A DNA stretch of 64,000 bases, from positions 124,001 to 188,000 of the forward strand of contig NZ_JAPNXS010000001.1 of assembly GCF_030397575.1 (NCBI RefSeq), given 5' to 3'. This document shows positions 8,712 through 19,307 of this stretch, piece by piece; within the stretch, counting starts at the first letter, position 1; the number at the start of each line of letters is the position of its first letter. Below the pieces are notes generated by a model. That model was not told the origin of the DNA. It worked only from the letters and a program-made list of their open reading frames with translations, and searched no databases. This DNA comes from Psychromonas sp. 14N.309.X.WAT.B.A12. Its GTDB lineage: Bacteria; Pseudomonadota; Gammaproteobacteria; Enterobacterales; Psychromonadaceae. Both the position numbers and the translations under genes were made by a program.

Positions 8712-9848
8712 TTGAGTCATTCTGCCATACTGGTGTTGGAAGATGGGACTGTCTTTAAAGGCGTATCAATTGGCGCTGATGGGAGTTCTGTTGGTGAGGT
8801 TGTATTTAATACGTCAATGACCGGCTACCAAGAAATCCTAACTGATCCATCCTACGCAAGACAAATCGTAACACTCACTTATCCCCACATCGGCAACACC
8901 GGCACCAACCAAGAAGATGAAGAATCCCCAGCAATCCATGCTTGTGGTTTAGTTATCCGTGATTTACCTCTCCTAGCAAGCAACTTCCGTAATCAAGCAT
9001 CATTAAGCGAATACTTAGCATCACGTAATGTGGTTGGTATTGCTGATATTGATACTCGTAAACTAACACGTATTTTACGTGAAAAGGGTGCTCAAGCTGG
9101 CTGTATTATGGCTGGCGAGAACATTGATGAAGCGGCTGCACTAGAGCAAGCTAAAGCCTTCCCAGGTTTAAAAGGAATGGACTTAGCTAAAGAAGTAACG
9201 ACTGCGGAATCTTTTGAATGGTCTGAAGGTAGTTGGACGCTAACTGACGGTTTGCCTGCGCCAAAGACAGATTGCAAATATCACGTAGTAGCTTATGACT
9301 ACGGTGTAAAACGCAATATCTTACGCATGTTAGCTGACCGTGACTGTAAGTTAACAGTAGTACCAGCGCAAACACCAGCCGCTGATGTACTGGCATTGAA
9401 TCCTGATGGTATTTTCCTTTCAAATGGCCCTGGTGACCCAGAACCATGTACTTATGCCATTGAAGCAATTCAAGAGATTCTAAAAACTGATATCCCTGTA
9501 TTTGGTATCTGTTTAGGTCACCAGTTACTTGCATTAGCAAGTGGTGCAAAAACAGTGAAAATGAAGTTTGGTCACCACGGCGCTAACCACCCAGTGAAAG
9601 ACTTAGAACGTGATGTAGTGATGATCACTAGCCAAAACCACGGTTTTGCAGCAGATGAAGCAACATTACCTGCTAACTTACGTGCGACTCATGTTTCATT
9701 GTTTGATGGTTCTTTACAAGGTATTCATCGTACCGATAAAGCGGCATTTAGTTTCCAAGGTCACCCAGAAGCTAGCCCTGGTCCACATGATGCAGCACCA
9801 CTATTTGATCACTTCATTGAATTGATTGAACAGTACAAAAACGCTTAG
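8712..9848 (+). CDS. carA: carbamoyl-phosphate synthase small (glutaminase) subunit
   Basis: The glutamine amidotransferase subunit of carbamoyl-phosphate synthase; it feeds ammonia to CarB for arginine and pyrimidine synthesis. It has 378 residues from the start chosen here, against 382 in E. coli. The N-terminal domain begins with [11 protein letters not shown] and contains [16 protein letters not shown]. The class I amidotransferase domain has its nucleophile in GICLGHQ and the His/Glu pair in [12 protein letters not shown] perfect GGAGG five bases before a TTG codon at 8712 makes this the start, matching the known UUG start of E. coli carA; an ATG at 8700 overlaps that ribosome site. carB follows after 68 bp. 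Confidence 0.96.
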   Translation: MSHSAILVLEDGTVFKGVSIGADGSSVGEVVFNTSMTGYQEILTDPSYARQIVTLTYPHIGNTGTNQEDEESPAIHACGLVIRDLPLLASNFRNQASLSEYLASRNVVGIADIDTRKLTRILREKGAQAGCIMAGENIDEAAALEQAKAFPGLKGMDLAKEVTTAESFEWSEGSWTLTDGLPAPKTDCKYHVVAYDYGVKRNILRMLADRDCKLTVVPAQTPAADVLALNPDGIFLSNGPGDPEPCTYAIEAIQEILKTDIPVFGICLGHQLLALASGAKTVKMKFGHHGANHPVKDLERDVVMITSQNHGFAADEATLPANLRATHVSLFDGSLQGIHRTDKAAFSFQGHPEASPGPHDAAPLFDHFIELIEQYKNA

Positions 9849-9864
9849 TTGAACCGGATAACCT

Positions 9865-9888
9865 TGTGTTCGAAGGCTTTCGAACACA
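9865..9888 (+). promoter_or_regulatory. perfect hairpin in the carA-carB spacer
   Basis: Ten-base perfect arms (tgtgttcgaa/ttcgaacaca) enclose a four-base ggct loop within the 68-bp spacer. No T run follows, so it is unlikely to be a full terminator. It may set mRNA processing or the relative stability of the carA and carB segments. Confidence 0.6.
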
Positions 9889-9916
9889 TTGAACAGATAT
9901 AAAAAGGTAATTTCAG

Positions 9917-12900
9917 ATGCCAAAACGTAATGACTTAAAAACCATCCTTATCATTGGTGCAGGCCCGATCGTTATCGGCCAAGCTTGTGAATTTGACTAT
10001 TCAGGTGCGCAAGCATGTAAAGCACTAAGAGAAGAAGGCTACCGTGTAGTACTTGTAAACTCTAACCCTGCAACCATCATGACTGACCCAGAAATGGCTG
10101 ATGCCACTTACATCGAACCAATTCACTGGGAAGTAGTTGAAAAAATTATCGCTAAAGAGCGTCCTTGTGCAGTTTTACCAACAATGGGTGGTCAAACGGC
10201 GCTTAACTGTGCACTAGAGCTTGAAGAAAAAGGCGTGCTAGCGAAATACAACGTTGAGATGATTGGTGCAACGGCTGATGCAATTGATAAAGCCGAAGAC
10301 CGTAGCCGTTTTGATGCAGCAATGAAGAAAATTGGACTTGAATGTCCACGTGCTGGTATCGCACATACAATGGAAGAAGCTTACGGCGTATTAGAGATGG
10401 TTGGCTTCCCTTGTATTATTCGTCCATCTTTTACTATGGGTGGAACGGGCGGCGGTATCGCATACAACCAAGAAGAGTTTGATGACATTTGTTCAAACGG
10501 TTTAGACCTTTCTCCAACCAATGAATTATTGATTGATGAATCATTAATCGGTTGGAAAGAGTATGAAATGGAAGTAGTTCGCGACAAAAATGATAACTGT
10601 ATCATTGTGTGTGCGATTGAAAACTTTGACCCTATGGGGATTCATACGGGTGACTCAATTACGGTTGCACCAGCACAAACATTAACAGATAAAGAATACC
10701 AATTAATGCGTAACGCTTCTTTAGCAGTATTACGTGAAATCGGTGTTGAAACAGGTGGTTCAAACGTACAGTTTGGTATTAACCCTGCAGATGGCCGTAT
10801 GGTACTTATCGAGATGAACCCTCGTGTATCACGTTCATCGGCATTAGCGTCTAAAGCAACAGGTTTCCCGATTGCTAAAATCGCTGCAAAACTAGCGGTT
10901 GGTTACACGCTTGACGAATTACAAAATGATATCACTGGCGGTAAAACACCAGCATCATTTGAGCCAACTATCGATTACGTTGTAACTAAGATCCCACGCT
11001 TTAACTTTGAAAAATTTGCTAACTCAAACGATCGTTTAACAACGCAAATGAAATCAGTTGGTGAAGTAATGGCAATTGGCCGTAACCAACAAGAATCTTT
11101 ACAAAAAGCACTTCGTGGCTTAGAAGTTGGTGCAGACGGTTTCAGCCCGATGGTTGATTTAAACGCTGATGACGCAAAAGAAAAAGTCTTATACGAACTA
11201 CGTGAAGCAGGTGCTGAACGTATTTGGTACATCGGTGATGCATTCCGCCTTGGTATGACCATGGAAGAAGTACATAACATCACTAAGATTGACAACTGGT
11301 TCCTAGTTCAAATCGAAGATCTTATCTTAGAAGAGAAGAAACTAGCAGAAGGCGGTTTACGCTCACTAGATGCTGATTCACTACGTAAACTTAAACGTAA
11401 AGGTTTTGCTGATAGCCGCATCGCTTCTGTGATTGGTTCATCTGAGACTGAAGTACGTAAACTACGTGAAAAATTTGCACTACACCCAGTTTACAAACGT
11501 GTAGATACCTGTGCTGCAGAGTTCTCATCTGATACGGCTTACATGTACTCAACTTACGATGAAGAGTGTGAAGCAAACCCAAGTGATAATGAGAAAATCA
11601 TGATCATCGGTGGTGGTCCTAACCGTATCGGTCAAGGTATTGAGTTCGATTACTGTTGTGTACATGCTGCTATGGCAATGCGCGCAGATGGTTACGAAAC
11701 TATCATGGTTAACTGTAACCCTGAAACTGTTTCAACTGACTACGATACTTCAGACCGTTTATACTTCGAATCAATCACATTGGAAGATGTACTTGAAATC
11801 GTACGTGTTGAAAACCCTAAAGGCGTTATCGTGCAATACGGTGGTCAAACGCCACTTAAATTAGCACGTGCGCTTGAAGCGGCTGGCGTACCAATTATTG
11901 GTACTTCACCAGAAGCGATTGACCGCGCAGAAGACCGTGAACGTTTCCAACAAGTGGTTGAGCGTCTAGGTCTTAAACAGCCTGAAAACGATACAGTAAC
12001 AACACTTGAGCAAGCGGTTGAATCTGCTAAGCGCATTGGCTACCCATTAGTTGTACGTCCTTCTTATGTACTAGGTGGTCGTGCGATGGAAATCGTATAT
12101 GACGAGCAAGACTTACGTCGTTACTTTAAAGAAGCAGTAAGTGTTTCTAATGAATCACCGGTTCTACTTGACCGTTTCTTAGACGACGCTGTTGAAGTTG
12201 ATATTGATGCAATCTGTGACGGTACTGATGTAGTTATCGGTGGCATCATGGAGCACATCGAGCAAGCTGGTGTTCACTCTGGTGACTCTGCATGTTCATT
12301 ACCTGCTTACACGCTAAGCGCTGAAATTCAAGACGAAATGCGTGGTTACATCAAAGCATTAGCACTGGAACTAGGTGTTGTTGGCTTGATGAATACACAG
12401 CTAGCGGTAAAAGATAACGAGATTTACATGATTGAAGTAAATCCACGTGCTGCCCGTACTGTTCCATTTGTTTCTAAAGCGACAAGTGTGCCAATTGCTA
12501 AAATAGGCGCAAGTGTAATGGCAGGCAAAACGCTGAAAGAACTAGGTGTGACTGAAGAAGTTATTCCACCTTACTACTCAGTTAAAGAGGTAGTATTACC
12601 GTTTAACAAATTCCCAGGCTCTGACCCAATCTTAGGTCCTGAAATGCGTTCAACAGGTGAAGTAATGGGTGCAGGTGCAACCTTTGCTGAAGCTTATGCA
12701 AAAGCGGAACTAGGTTCAACGAAAGAAGTGCCTGAAATTGGTCGTGCATTAATATCTGTTCGTAACAGTGATAAAAAGCGTGTTGCTAAGTTAGCACAAC
12801 AAATGCTGGACTTAGGTTTCGAACTAGATGCAACGCACGGTACGATGATCACCTTACAAGAGTCTGGTATTGAAGCTCGCCTAGTGAACAAGGTTCACGA

Positions 12901-13147
12901 AGGCCGTCCACACATTCTAGACCGTGTTAAAAACAGTGAATACAAATACATTGTGAACACCACAGAAGGGCGTATATCAATTGAAGATTCGCGTCAGTTA
13001 CGTCGTGCAGCATTACGTTATAAAGTAAACTACACAACAACGCTAAACGGTGCATTTGCAACTTGCCGCGCTCACACTGCTGATCCAACAGCACCAGAAG
13101 CAACAGTAAGTTCAGTACAAGAGCTACATAAACGCATTAATGGTTAA
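9917..13147 (+). CDS. carB: carbamoyl-phosphate synthase large subunit
   Basis: The 1076-residue synthase subunit (E. coli 1073) that makes carbamoyl phosphate from bicarbonate, ammonia and two ATP. Two homologous ATP-grasp halves are clear: each starts with an [17 protein letters not shown]- or [16 protein letters not shown]-type motif (near residues 12 and 563). Each contains a glycine-rich ATP-binding loop ([19 protein letters not shown]) and an [18 protein letters not shown] or [17 protein letters not shown] block. The last 140 residues are the MGS-like allosteric domain. Full length and intact. It is cotranscribed with carA and closed by a strong terminator. Confidence 0.97.
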   Translation: MPKRNDLKTILIIGAGPIVIGQACEFDYSGAQACKALREEGYRVVLVNSNPATIMTDPEMADATYIEPIHWEVVEKIIAKERPCAVLPTMGGQTALNCALELEEKGVLAKYNVEMIGATADAIDKAEDRSRFDAAMKKIGLECPRAGIAHTMEEAYGVLEMVGFPCIIRPSFTMGGTGGGIAYNQEEFDDICSNGLDLSPTNELLIDESLIGWKEYEMEVVRDKNDNCIIVCAIENFDPMGIHTGDSITVAPAQTLTDKEYQLMRNASLAVLREIGVETGGSNVQFGINPADGRMVLIEMNPRVSRSSALASKATGFPIAKIAAKLAVGYTLDELQNDITGGKTPASFEPTIDYVVTKIPRFNFEKFANSNDRLTTQMKSVGEVMAIGRNQQESLQKALRGLEVGADGFSPMVDLNADDAKEKVLYELREAGAERIWYIGDAFRLGMTMEEVHNITKIDNWFLVQIEDLILEEKKLAEGGLRSLDADSLRKLKRKGFADSRIASVIGSSETEVRKLREKFALHPVYKRVDTCAAEFSSDTAYMYSTYDEECEANPSDNEKIMIIGGGPNRIGQGIEFDYCCVHAAMAMRADGYETIMVNCNPETVSTDYDTSDRLYFESITLEDVLEIVRVENPKGVIVQYGGQTPLKLARALEAAGVPIIGTSPEAIDRAEDRERFQQVVERLGLKQPENDTVTTLEQAVESAKRIGYPLVVRPSYVLGGRAMEIVYDEQDLRRYFKEAVSVSNESPVLLDRFLDDAVEVDIDAICDGTDVVIGGIMEHIEQAGVHSGDSACSLPAYTLSAEIQDEMRGYIKALALELGVVGLMNTQLAVKDNEIYMIEVNPRAARTVPFVSKATSVPIAKIGASVMAGKTLKELGVTEEVIPPYYSVKEVVLPFNKFPGSDPILGPEMRSTGEVMGAGATFAEAYAKAELGSTKEVPEIGRALISVRNSDKKRVAKLAQQMLDLGFELDATHGTMITLQESGIEARLVNKVHEGRPHILDRVKNSEYKYIVNTTEGRISIEDSRQLRRAALRYKVNYTTTLNGAFATCRAHTADPTAPEATVSSVQELHKRING

Positions 13148-13189
13148 TCATTAAGTTGATAATCAATAGCTAGTGATGTAGTAAATAGG

Positions 13190-13216
13190 AAGCCACTCAA
13201 ACGAGTGGCTTTTTTG
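13190..13216 (+). terminator. Rho-independent terminator of carAB
   Basis: The stem agccactc/gagtggct with an aaac loop is followed by six T, 43 bp after carB. Confidence 0.92.
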
Positions 13217-13638
13217 TCTTTGAGCTAGGGGAGTTTGATTCTAAAATACCTATCGCGGCAACTGATATGTATGTGTGCGAGTATCATAGAGGTGTTTTAA
13301 ACACCAAAGATAAATGGTCGGCTATCATCTCTAGAAGTTACTCATAGTGCCGGTTGCCTATTAATATTTAGTAGAACTGATATTGATAAGCAAGCCGACG
13401 TGCATTTGCAGTAAATCATTGTCGAACCTAAAGGTTTTTTAAAAGCATGTAGGAAATAATACCGAACACAATAAATAACTTATCTATTTCACTTGTTAAA
13501 TCAGCTCACTTCTTCGTTGTGAATTTCGTAAATAGAACATCATTTACGCCTTGAATTGAACTCCTTTTGCTGTATAAAATTCTGATAACATATTTAATGT
13601 TATCGGTATAATTATCAAAATAAGAGGCTGAAAATAAA
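13217..13638. other. intergenic with an AT-rich repeat copy
   Basis: The gap between carB and the glycosylase gene is about 630 bp. Apart from the terminator, a repeat copy at 13463-13613 and a doubtful short frame at 13639-13773, I see nothing in it. Confidence 0.4.
13463..13613. repeat. AT-rich MITE-like repeat, copy 2 (family B)
   Basis: About 150 bp aligning in block order with the copies at 3420 and 30282: aataacttatctatttcacttgttaaa, ttgtgaatttcgtaaata and a final aaaattctgataacatatttaat. The ends are inverted (taataccga / tcggtataatta), the best-preserved termini of the three copies. No coding capacity. Confidence 0.65.
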
Positions 13639-13773
13639 GTGCTATATACCTATTACTTTTCGTATGAAGGGAGTTTTTTAGGTGTTGAAATTGAATCGGT
13701 GCTTTCACTAAGACCAAAATACAGTCTATCTAATTGGTTAGGCCTCACTTTAATAACAATAATAGGCTTTTAG
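13639..13773 (+). CDS. doubtful 44-codon ORF
   Basis: A GTG-started frame of 44 codons (MLYTYYFSYEG...) ends seven bases before the glycosylase GTG. An agagg lies about 12 bases upstream, rather far. I recognise no family. It could be a small leader protein, a gene fragment or chance. Confidence 0.18.
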   Translation: MLYTYYFSYEGSFLGVEIESVLSLRPKYSLSNWLGLTLITIIGF

Positions 13774-13779
13774 TAAATC

Positions 13780-14364
13780 GTGAAAATAAAAGACTTCAAT
13801 CAATTATTAACAGAGGTGGATTCGTGCACTATTTGCGAAACTAACTTAAAAGCAGGCGTTCGCCCTGTTTTACAAGTTAATCCGCATGCGAAAATTCTTA
13901 TTGCAGGTCAAGCGCCTGGCTCAAGAGTTCATGCTACAGGTATTCCATTTGATGATCCGAGTGGTGACCGATTAAGAGAATGGATGGGGATTAATAAAGA
14001 AACTTTCTATGATTCACAAAAAATTGCCATATTGCCCATGGCTTTTTGTTATCCAGGAAAGGGGAAATCAGGTGATTTACCTCCTCCGCCAATCTGTGCA
14101 GAGACTTGGCGTAATAAATTGCTTGAAACGATGCCACACATACAACTTACACTTGTTATTGGACAATATGCTTTGGCATGGCATTTAAAAAATAGAGGTA
14201 CAAATCTTACTGAAACAGTCAAGAATTGGGCTATGTTTGGAGATCAGGTTATGCCGCTACCACATCCAAGTCCACGTAATAATATTTGGTTAAAAAATAA
14301 TCCATGGTTTGAAGCAGATGTATTAACGGTATTACAAAATAGAGTTCATAATATTCTTAAATAG
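13780..14364 (+). CDS. uracil-DNA glycosylase family protein
   Basis: A 194-residue member of the uracil-DNA glycosylase superfamily that removes uracil from DNA or acts on related substrates. The N-terminal CTICETNL pair is followed by ILIAGQAPGSRVHATGIPFDDPSG (motif 1 region, near residue 42), a LPMAFCYPG block near residue 90, LTLVIGQYA, and the late LPHPSPRNN motif that matches the leucine-loop H-P-S-P-R segment. It lacks the four-cysteine iron-sulphur pattern of families 4 and 5. The start is a GTG with a poor ribosome site, fixed by where family similarity begins. The gene stands alone. Confidence 0.82.
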   Translation: MKIKDFNQLLTEVDSCTICETNLKAGVRPVLQVNPHAKILIAGQAPGSRVHATGIPFDDPSGDRLREWMGINKETFYDSQKIAILPMAFCYPGKGKSGDLPPPPICAETWRNKLLETMPHIQLTLVIGQYALAWHLKNRGTNLTETVKNWAMFGDQVMPLPHPSPRNNIWLKNNPWFEADVLTVLQNRVHNILK

Positions 14365-15202
14365 ATTTTACTTAGCTTTTTCATAAGGCAGTTTACCTCC
14401 ATTATTTGATTATCCTGTGACTAGCTCGGCGATTTGAAATGTATTTTTGACGCCGTAAAATTTCTGTTTAATATTTTTTAAAAATAGAATACATCAGTAT
14501 ATGGAAAACTTTTGTTAGTAGGTTTAAATTTTTAAATCAATGGTTTATTGTTTTTATAAGGTTTTTATTGTTGGTTAAACGTCAGCACACTAAAAGTTTA
14601 GCTACACCTGTATTTGTTTTTATCGACCCGTAGTTGGTTGGTATTTCTTCCGCATATATTATTAGTTACCTTGTAACTCAAACTGCTAGTAGCCAATCAA
14701 GTATCAGAATGCTTATTCGATTATTTTCAACAACATTCCCCATAACCTATTAAAGAAAAAAACGCCATTATTGGAATATCGACACTTTGAAACTAATGGT
14801 TATCATCTATTGTATTAAAATATGAAAGTGCCTATAGCAATATTGGTAGCAGATAAAATAGCTAACGACCAAGTACTTCTGTAGCGCTGTCAATTAGAAT
14901 AAGGTGATATAGGCTGTACGATTTAGGTAAAGTGAATAAGCATGTGAGCAGTATTAGGTTGTTCATAATATAGAGAAGCCAAAACATTGCTTAGATTAAG
15001 CCTAAATGGATGTTCATCGATGACATGATAAACTAATGAGACTCGTAGTGCTTTTTCACTTTAATTTAATCAATCATTTAATCAAAACCAAATAATAAAT
15101 TTGAATCTCAAGTAAATGTGAATTAATGTGGTTTTTATTTCAACTGTTTAGGCTGATAGCAAGAAATTCAACAGCTTAGCTAGGTGAATATAGGGTGCCA
15201 TT
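14365..15202. other. 838-bp intergenic stretch without recognisable features
   Basis: Strongly AT-rich with stops in all frames. I tested both strands by eye for gene remnants and found none I could name. The last 100 bases should carry the promoter of the DUF2254 gene. Confidence 0.4.
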
Positions 15203-16474
15203 ATGACTTCATTCATTTCGTTAGATCGCCTTCGATTTTTGTTTAATCGTTTTGCTGAACGGCTTTGGGTGCGCCCATTAGCAATCTGTTTATTGTCGGT
15301 AGTTGTTGTCTTTGCTGCGAAATTTATAGATGGCTCTCAGTTAGCGAACTTTGCGCCTTTAGTTGAAAAGGATTCGGTTGAAACCTTACTTTCCATTATG
15401 GCTTCTAGCATGTTGGTGATTGCGACGCTTTCTGTGTCATCTATGGTTGCAGCATACGCGGCTGCAAGTAACTCTGCGAGCCCTCGTTCTTTCTCGCTGG
15501 TGGTTGCCGACGATGTGTCACAGAATGCACTTTCCACTTTTGTTGGTGCTTTCATTTTTAGTGTCGTTGCAATTACTGCTGTCAAAAATACTTTCTATGA
15601 TAAAGCGGGGCTTTTTACGCTTTTTGTTCTAACTGTATTTGTATTCGCTGTGGTGATTTTGACTTTTGTAAGGTGGGTAGACAGCATTGCGCGTTTGGGA
15701 CGAGTGGGTTCAACTATTGATAAAGTGGAAAGTGCAACGGAAAAAGCGCTGACTAGAAGAAGAGATAAGCCGACATTGGGTGGAATATCAATTTTAGGTT
15801 CACCAACTAAAGGCCAAGCTGTGTATACATCCAAAATAGGCTATGTACAGCATATTGACATGGCAGTGATTCAAGACTGGGCAAATGATGTTGACGTGTC
15901 GGTAGTGTTGTCGGCTTTACCTGGTACATTTGCTTCACCTGATCAAGCATTGGCTTACGTTAGCATTCCATCAGGCGATTTGTCTGAATTGGATTGCACA
16001 TGTTTAATGGAGGCGTTTCACATTGGTAAAGATCGTACCTTTGAAGATGATCCTCGATTTGGTTTGGTTACATTATCTGAAATTGCAGTTCGTGCCTTAT
16101 CTCCAGCTGTTAATGATCCAGGGACGGCGATAAAAGTGATTGGCACATTGGTACGTTTAATTTCTACTTTTAACGCACCAGCAAAAACTGAAAATAAAAA
16201 CCACGTTGAGTTTGACCGAGTCGCAGTGCCAGAGATTCTGGTATCGGATATGTTTGAAGATGCTTTTACCGCTATCGCTCGTGATGGTGCCGGTAGCATA
16301 GAGGTCTGTGTTCGCTTACAAAAAGCATTTAATTCTCTTGAGTCACTTAACAATGATGATATTCAAAAAGCTGCTCGTTATCAAAAGGATTTAGCGTTAA
16401 AGCGGGCATGTAAAGCACTTGATATAGAAGAAGACTTGATCGCTGTTAAAAATGCAGCAAACAAGCCTAGTTGA
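15203..16474 (+). CDS. DUF2254 family inner-membrane protein
   Basis: A 423-residue integral membrane protein of the DUF2254 family, function unknown. Four hydrophobic segments lie within residues 20-165. The family core is visible in the ATLSVSSMVAAYAAASNSASPRSF block near residue 75, followed by DDVSQNALSTFVGAF. The remaining 260 residues are soluble and probably cytosolic, with a conserved LSPAVNDPGTA motif near residue 300. Compared with typical members it is full length. It is monocistronic: the MFS gene downstream is convergent, and a shared hairpin lies between them. Confidence 0.88.
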   Translation: MTSFISLDRLRFLFNRFAERLWVRPLAICLLSVVVVFAAKFIDGSQLANFAPLVEKDSVETLLSIMASSMLVIATLSVSSMVAAYAAASNSASPRSFSLVVADDVSQNALSTFVGAFIFSVVAITAVKNTFYDKAGLFTLFVLTVFVFAVVILTFVRWVDSIARLGRVGSTIDKVESATEKALTRRRDKPTLGGISILGSPTKGQAVYTSKIGYVQHIDMAVIQDWANDVDVSVVLSALPGTFASPDQALAYVSIPSGDLSELDCTCLMEAFHIGKDRTFEDDPRFGLVTLSEIAVRALSPAVNDPGTAIKVIGTLVRLISTFNAPAKTENKNHVEFDRVAVPEILVSDMFEDAFTAIARDGAGSIEVCVRLQKAFNSLESLNNDDIQKAARYQKDLALKRACKALDIEEDLIAVKNAANKPS

Positions 16475-16486
16475 TCGTTGAATAAT

Positions 16487-16528
16487 GAACAGGCCTTTAA
16501 ACCGAGGTATAACTTTAAAAGCCTGTTC
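16487..16528. terminator. hairpin between convergent DUF2254 and MFS genes
   Basis: gaacaggcctttaa pairs with ttaaaagcctgttc (one mismatch/bulge) around a 14-base loop. Its position between two stop codons facing each other suggests a bidirectional terminator, although T runs are short. Confidence 0.55.
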
Positions 16529-16539
16529 AATGTATTAAA

Positions 16540-17793
16540 TTATTGACTCTCTAAACTGGTTTCACTGTCAGTAGCGTGTTGTGTGTTTGTTTTAAACTCT
16601 GTTAACCAATATAAAAAAGCAATAACACCAAAAGAGCCGCCCAACCACGATACACCAGTCCAACCTGCTATCTCAAATACATATCCAGAAGAAGCTGAAC
16701 CGACTACGCCACCAAAGAAAAAGCTGGTCATATAGGCTGTTGTAATACGACTTCTTGCAGCAGGGTTCAATGTATAAATCACACTTTGATTTAATATATG
16801 AGATCCTTGCTGCCCAATATCTAGCAGGATCACTCCAATCATGATGGCAAAAAGGTGAGTGCTGAATAAGCCCATGATTGTGAATGCAATCATGATTAAT
16901 GACAACAGTAATCCCGTTCCCATACGGGTATGACCTTTATCATGAAGTTTACCAGCAAAACTTGCACTGAGAGCACCTGCTGCGCCAAGCAATCCAAATA
17001 AGCCAATCAATGAATCTGTGTAATTATAAGGAGGACGAGCAAGTAAAAAAGCTAAGGAAGTCCAAAGCACACTAAAGGAAGCAAACCCAAGTGTTCCATA
17101 AACAATTCGACGTCTTAACAAAGGCTCATCACGTAATAAGTGCAGTATTGAGCCAATTAATGCTGGATATGATAAACGCATTTCACCTCGACTTTCGGGA
17201 AGCATTTTCCATAGCACAGCGGTTTGAACAAGCATGCTAAATGTGGCAAACCAAAATACGGCTTGCCAACAATAGGCATCAGCAATGACTCCTGATACTG
17301 TTCTGGCCAATAAAATACCCAATAATAAACCTGACATCACGCGCCCAATCACTGCTCCTCGTTGTCCTTCTTCTGCTAACACTGCCGCAAAAGGGACTAA
17401 CACTTGAGCTGCAACTGCTGTTAAACCAATTGCTAAACAAGAAAGTAGAAATATTCCAATGCTACTCGACAGTGCTGCACCGGCTAAGCCAATAGCAGTG
17501 CCTGCTGTGACAATCGTAATTAAACGACGTCGTTCAAGTAAATCACCAAGTGGCACGATCAACACTAAACCCATTACATATCCTAATTGCGTCATGGTAA
17601 TAATCAGCCCAGTGGTACCGATAGAGGTGCCAAACATATTCGCTAAGGTGTGTAGTAAAGGTTGTGCGTAATAAAGATTAGCCACCGCCATACCGGATGC
17701 AATAGCCATTACATAGACTAATAAGTTATTGGGTTTTAAAGACGGTGTTGTCGTAGAAACTTGATCATTGTGATCACTTAATGAATTGGACAA
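16540..17793 (-). CDS. MFS transporter, drug:H+ antiporter (DHA1) type
   Basis: A 417-residue major facilitator with twelve predicted membrane spans. The N-terminal half shows VANLYYAQPLL in helix 1, the TQLGYVMGLVLIVPLGDLLERRR motif A loop near residue 75 and the LVPFAAVLAEEGQRG region. The sequence resembles the YgaY/YbcL-like branch of sugar and drug exporters. The substrate cannot be read. The start is a TTG with GAGG about ten bases upstream; no better codon lies nearby. The product is full length and undamaged. Confidence 0.88.
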   Translation of the reverse strand: MSNSLSDHNDQVSTTTPSLKPNNLLVYVMAIASGMAVANLYYAQPLLHTLANMFGTSIGTTGLIITMTQLGYVMGLVLIVPLGDLLERRRLITIVTAGTAIGLAGAALSSSIGIFLLSCLAIGLTAVAAQVLVPFAAVLAEEGQRGAVIGRVMSGLLLGILLARTVSGVIADAYCWQAVFWFATFSMLVQTAVLWKMLPESRGEMRLSYPALIGSILHLLRDEPLLRRRIVYGTLGFASFSVLWTSLAFLLARPPYNYTDSLIGLFGLLGAAGALSASFAGKLHDKGHTRMGTGLLLSLIMIAFTIMGLFSTHLFAIMIGVILLDIGQQGSHILNQSVIYTLNPAARSRITTAYMTSFFFGGVVGSASSGYVFEIAGWTGVSWLGGSFGVIAFLYWLTEFKTNTQHATDSETSLESQ

Positions 17794-18026
17794 AGTCGGT
17801 TAACCTCGAGATTTTGGATTAAACAGCTGTAAAGCAGGAAAAGTACTTTTCATTTATCATAACGTGTTGATCCATAAAATGTAACGTTCTCAATCAATAA
17901 AGATCAAGCAAAATAAAAGCCACTAAGGAGATGTCTAAATAGGCAACATTTTGTCGCTAATATGTATAGTTTAATAGTGCATATAACTATTTCGCTCTAA
18001 TGAAGCTTTGGTTCGTAGGTAAAACT
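17794..18026. other. upstream region of the MFS and acyltransferase genes
   Basis: The gap to the acyltransferase gene is 414 bp in total. It is AT-rich and should hold two divergent promoters. Only a doubtful small frame (18027-18182) is visible in it. Confidence 0.35.
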
Positions 18027-18182
18027 ATGAAATATTCACGTATGCGTTATTGTTTATCATGTCTTAATTTATGCTTTGCTTGTTTAACCCTCTTCTTGTT
18101 AATTAGTGTTTATTGCTTAATAATCAGTTTGATATTTATATCATTAGCCACTTGGGTTTATATTTGTACTGTCACATATTAA
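18027..18182 (+). CDS. possible small hydrophobic membrane peptide
   Basis: A 51-codon frame starting at ATG 18027 with taggt seven bases upstream; an earlier ATG at 18000 has no ribosome site. The product would be almost wholly hydrophobic with six cysteines and one or two membrane spans. It lies 25 bp before the acyltransferase. No family is recognised, and AT-rich DNA easily yields such frames. Confidence 0.28.
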   Translation: MKYSRMRYCLSCLNLCFACLTLFLLISVYCLIISLIFISLATWVYICTVTY

Positions 18183-18207
18183 TTATTAATCAGACTCAGG
18201 AGTTAAA

Positions 18208-19257
18208 TTGGAAAATATAAAAGTAGTGTGGGTTGATTATCTCCGTGTTATTGCTATCGGTATGGTTGTATTTTTACACTCAGCCTCGCCTTTATTATAT
18301 AAATTCAATCAATTACCTTTGGATTACTGGTTAATTGCAAATGTCTATGATTCTATGGTGAGAGTCTGTGTCCCGCTATTTTTTATGGTATCTGGTTTTT
18401 TGTTATTGCAAAAACAGGAACCTTTAGGCTTTTATTTTTCAAAGCGATTTAAAAAACTCCTGGTACCCATTATCTTTTGGTCGTTATTTTTTATTTTATG
18501 GAAAAACATTGTTGAGAATGGTGAACTTCCAAAATTTGAGCAGTTTTACAGTTTATTACTTAAACCCAGTTACTATCATCTCTGGTTTTTATACGCGCTA
18601 ATAGGTATTTACTTATTTGTCCCTATCTTAAGAATAGTGACCAATTCTACTGATAATAAATTGCTTGTTTATTATTGCTTAATTTGGTTTTTAGCCGTTT
18701 CTGTCATTCCCTTTATTGAAAAAGTGATTGGTGTAGATAGTAAAATAGATCTACATTCTATTTCTGGTTACATTGGATACTTGGTATTAGGGTATATCTT
18801 AGGGAAAAAGACTATCTCATTGAAGGTATTCATTTTTTCTGTTGCTATTTATTTACTGATGGTTATTTTTACTGCTTCGGGTACCTATTATTTAACGCTA
18901 AGTAATGATGGGAAGTTTTCAGATTATTTATACTCTTACCTTGCGCCTAATACTATTATTGCTGCAATTTCCTGTTTTATCCTTATAAAGTATGTGGCAA
19001 TAAACAGCGCTGTATTTAACAATACAACTCTTTTGAAGATGGTTAAAAAACTTAGTGCTTGTAGTTTTGGCATCTATCTCATTCATCCTGTCTTCATCTA
19101 TTTATTTAAAACAGGGAGCATTGGGCTTGAATTATCTGCATTTTCAGGTGACCCATTATTATTTATACCCTTAACGTCGTTGATTGTATTTCTACTATCA
19201 TTTTTTATGGTTTTATTCATTAAAAAAATACCGGTAATAAACTTAATTGCGCCGTAA
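18208..19257 (+). CDS. acyltransferase 3 family membrane protein (surface polysaccharide O-acyltransferase)
   Basis: A 349-residue multispanning acyltransferase of the COG3274/WecH-like group. Such enzymes move acyl groups, often acetyl from acetyl-CoA, onto surface glycans. Family marks are VDYLRVIAIGMVVFLHSASP at the start (the RxxA...H region of helix 1), FFMVSGFLLL near residue 58, a KRFKKLLVP loop and WFLYALIGIYLFVP. About ten spans can be counted. The TTG start at 18208 is set by caggag seven bases before it. No glycan operon is nearby, so the acceptor is unknown. Confidence 0.85.
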   Translation: MENIKVVWVDYLRVIAIGMVVFLHSASPLLYKFNQLPLDYWLIANVYDSMVRVCVPLFFMVSGFLLLQKQEPLGFYFSKRFKKLLVPIIFWSLFFILWKNIVENGELPKFEQFYSLLLKPSYYHLWFLYALIGIYLFVPILRIVTNSTDNKLLVYYCLIWFLAVSVIPFIEKVIGVDSKIDLHSISGYIGYLVLGYILGKKTISLKVFIFSVAIYLLMVIFTASGTYYLTLSNDGKFSDYLYSYLAPNTIIAAISCFILIKYVAINSAVFNNTTLLKMVKKLSACSFGIYLIHPVFIYLFKTGSIGLELSAFSGDPLLFIPLTSLIVFLLSFFMVLFIKKIPVINLIAP

Positions 19258-19307
19258 GTCGTAGTAAATGAATATATTTATTATTAACTTTTCAATAGGA
19301 TTTTAAC

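Noticed and set aside
14820-15000. Degenerate transposase remnant
   Set aside because: A few codons looked suggestive in one frame, but stops are frequent and no family motif could be confirmed.
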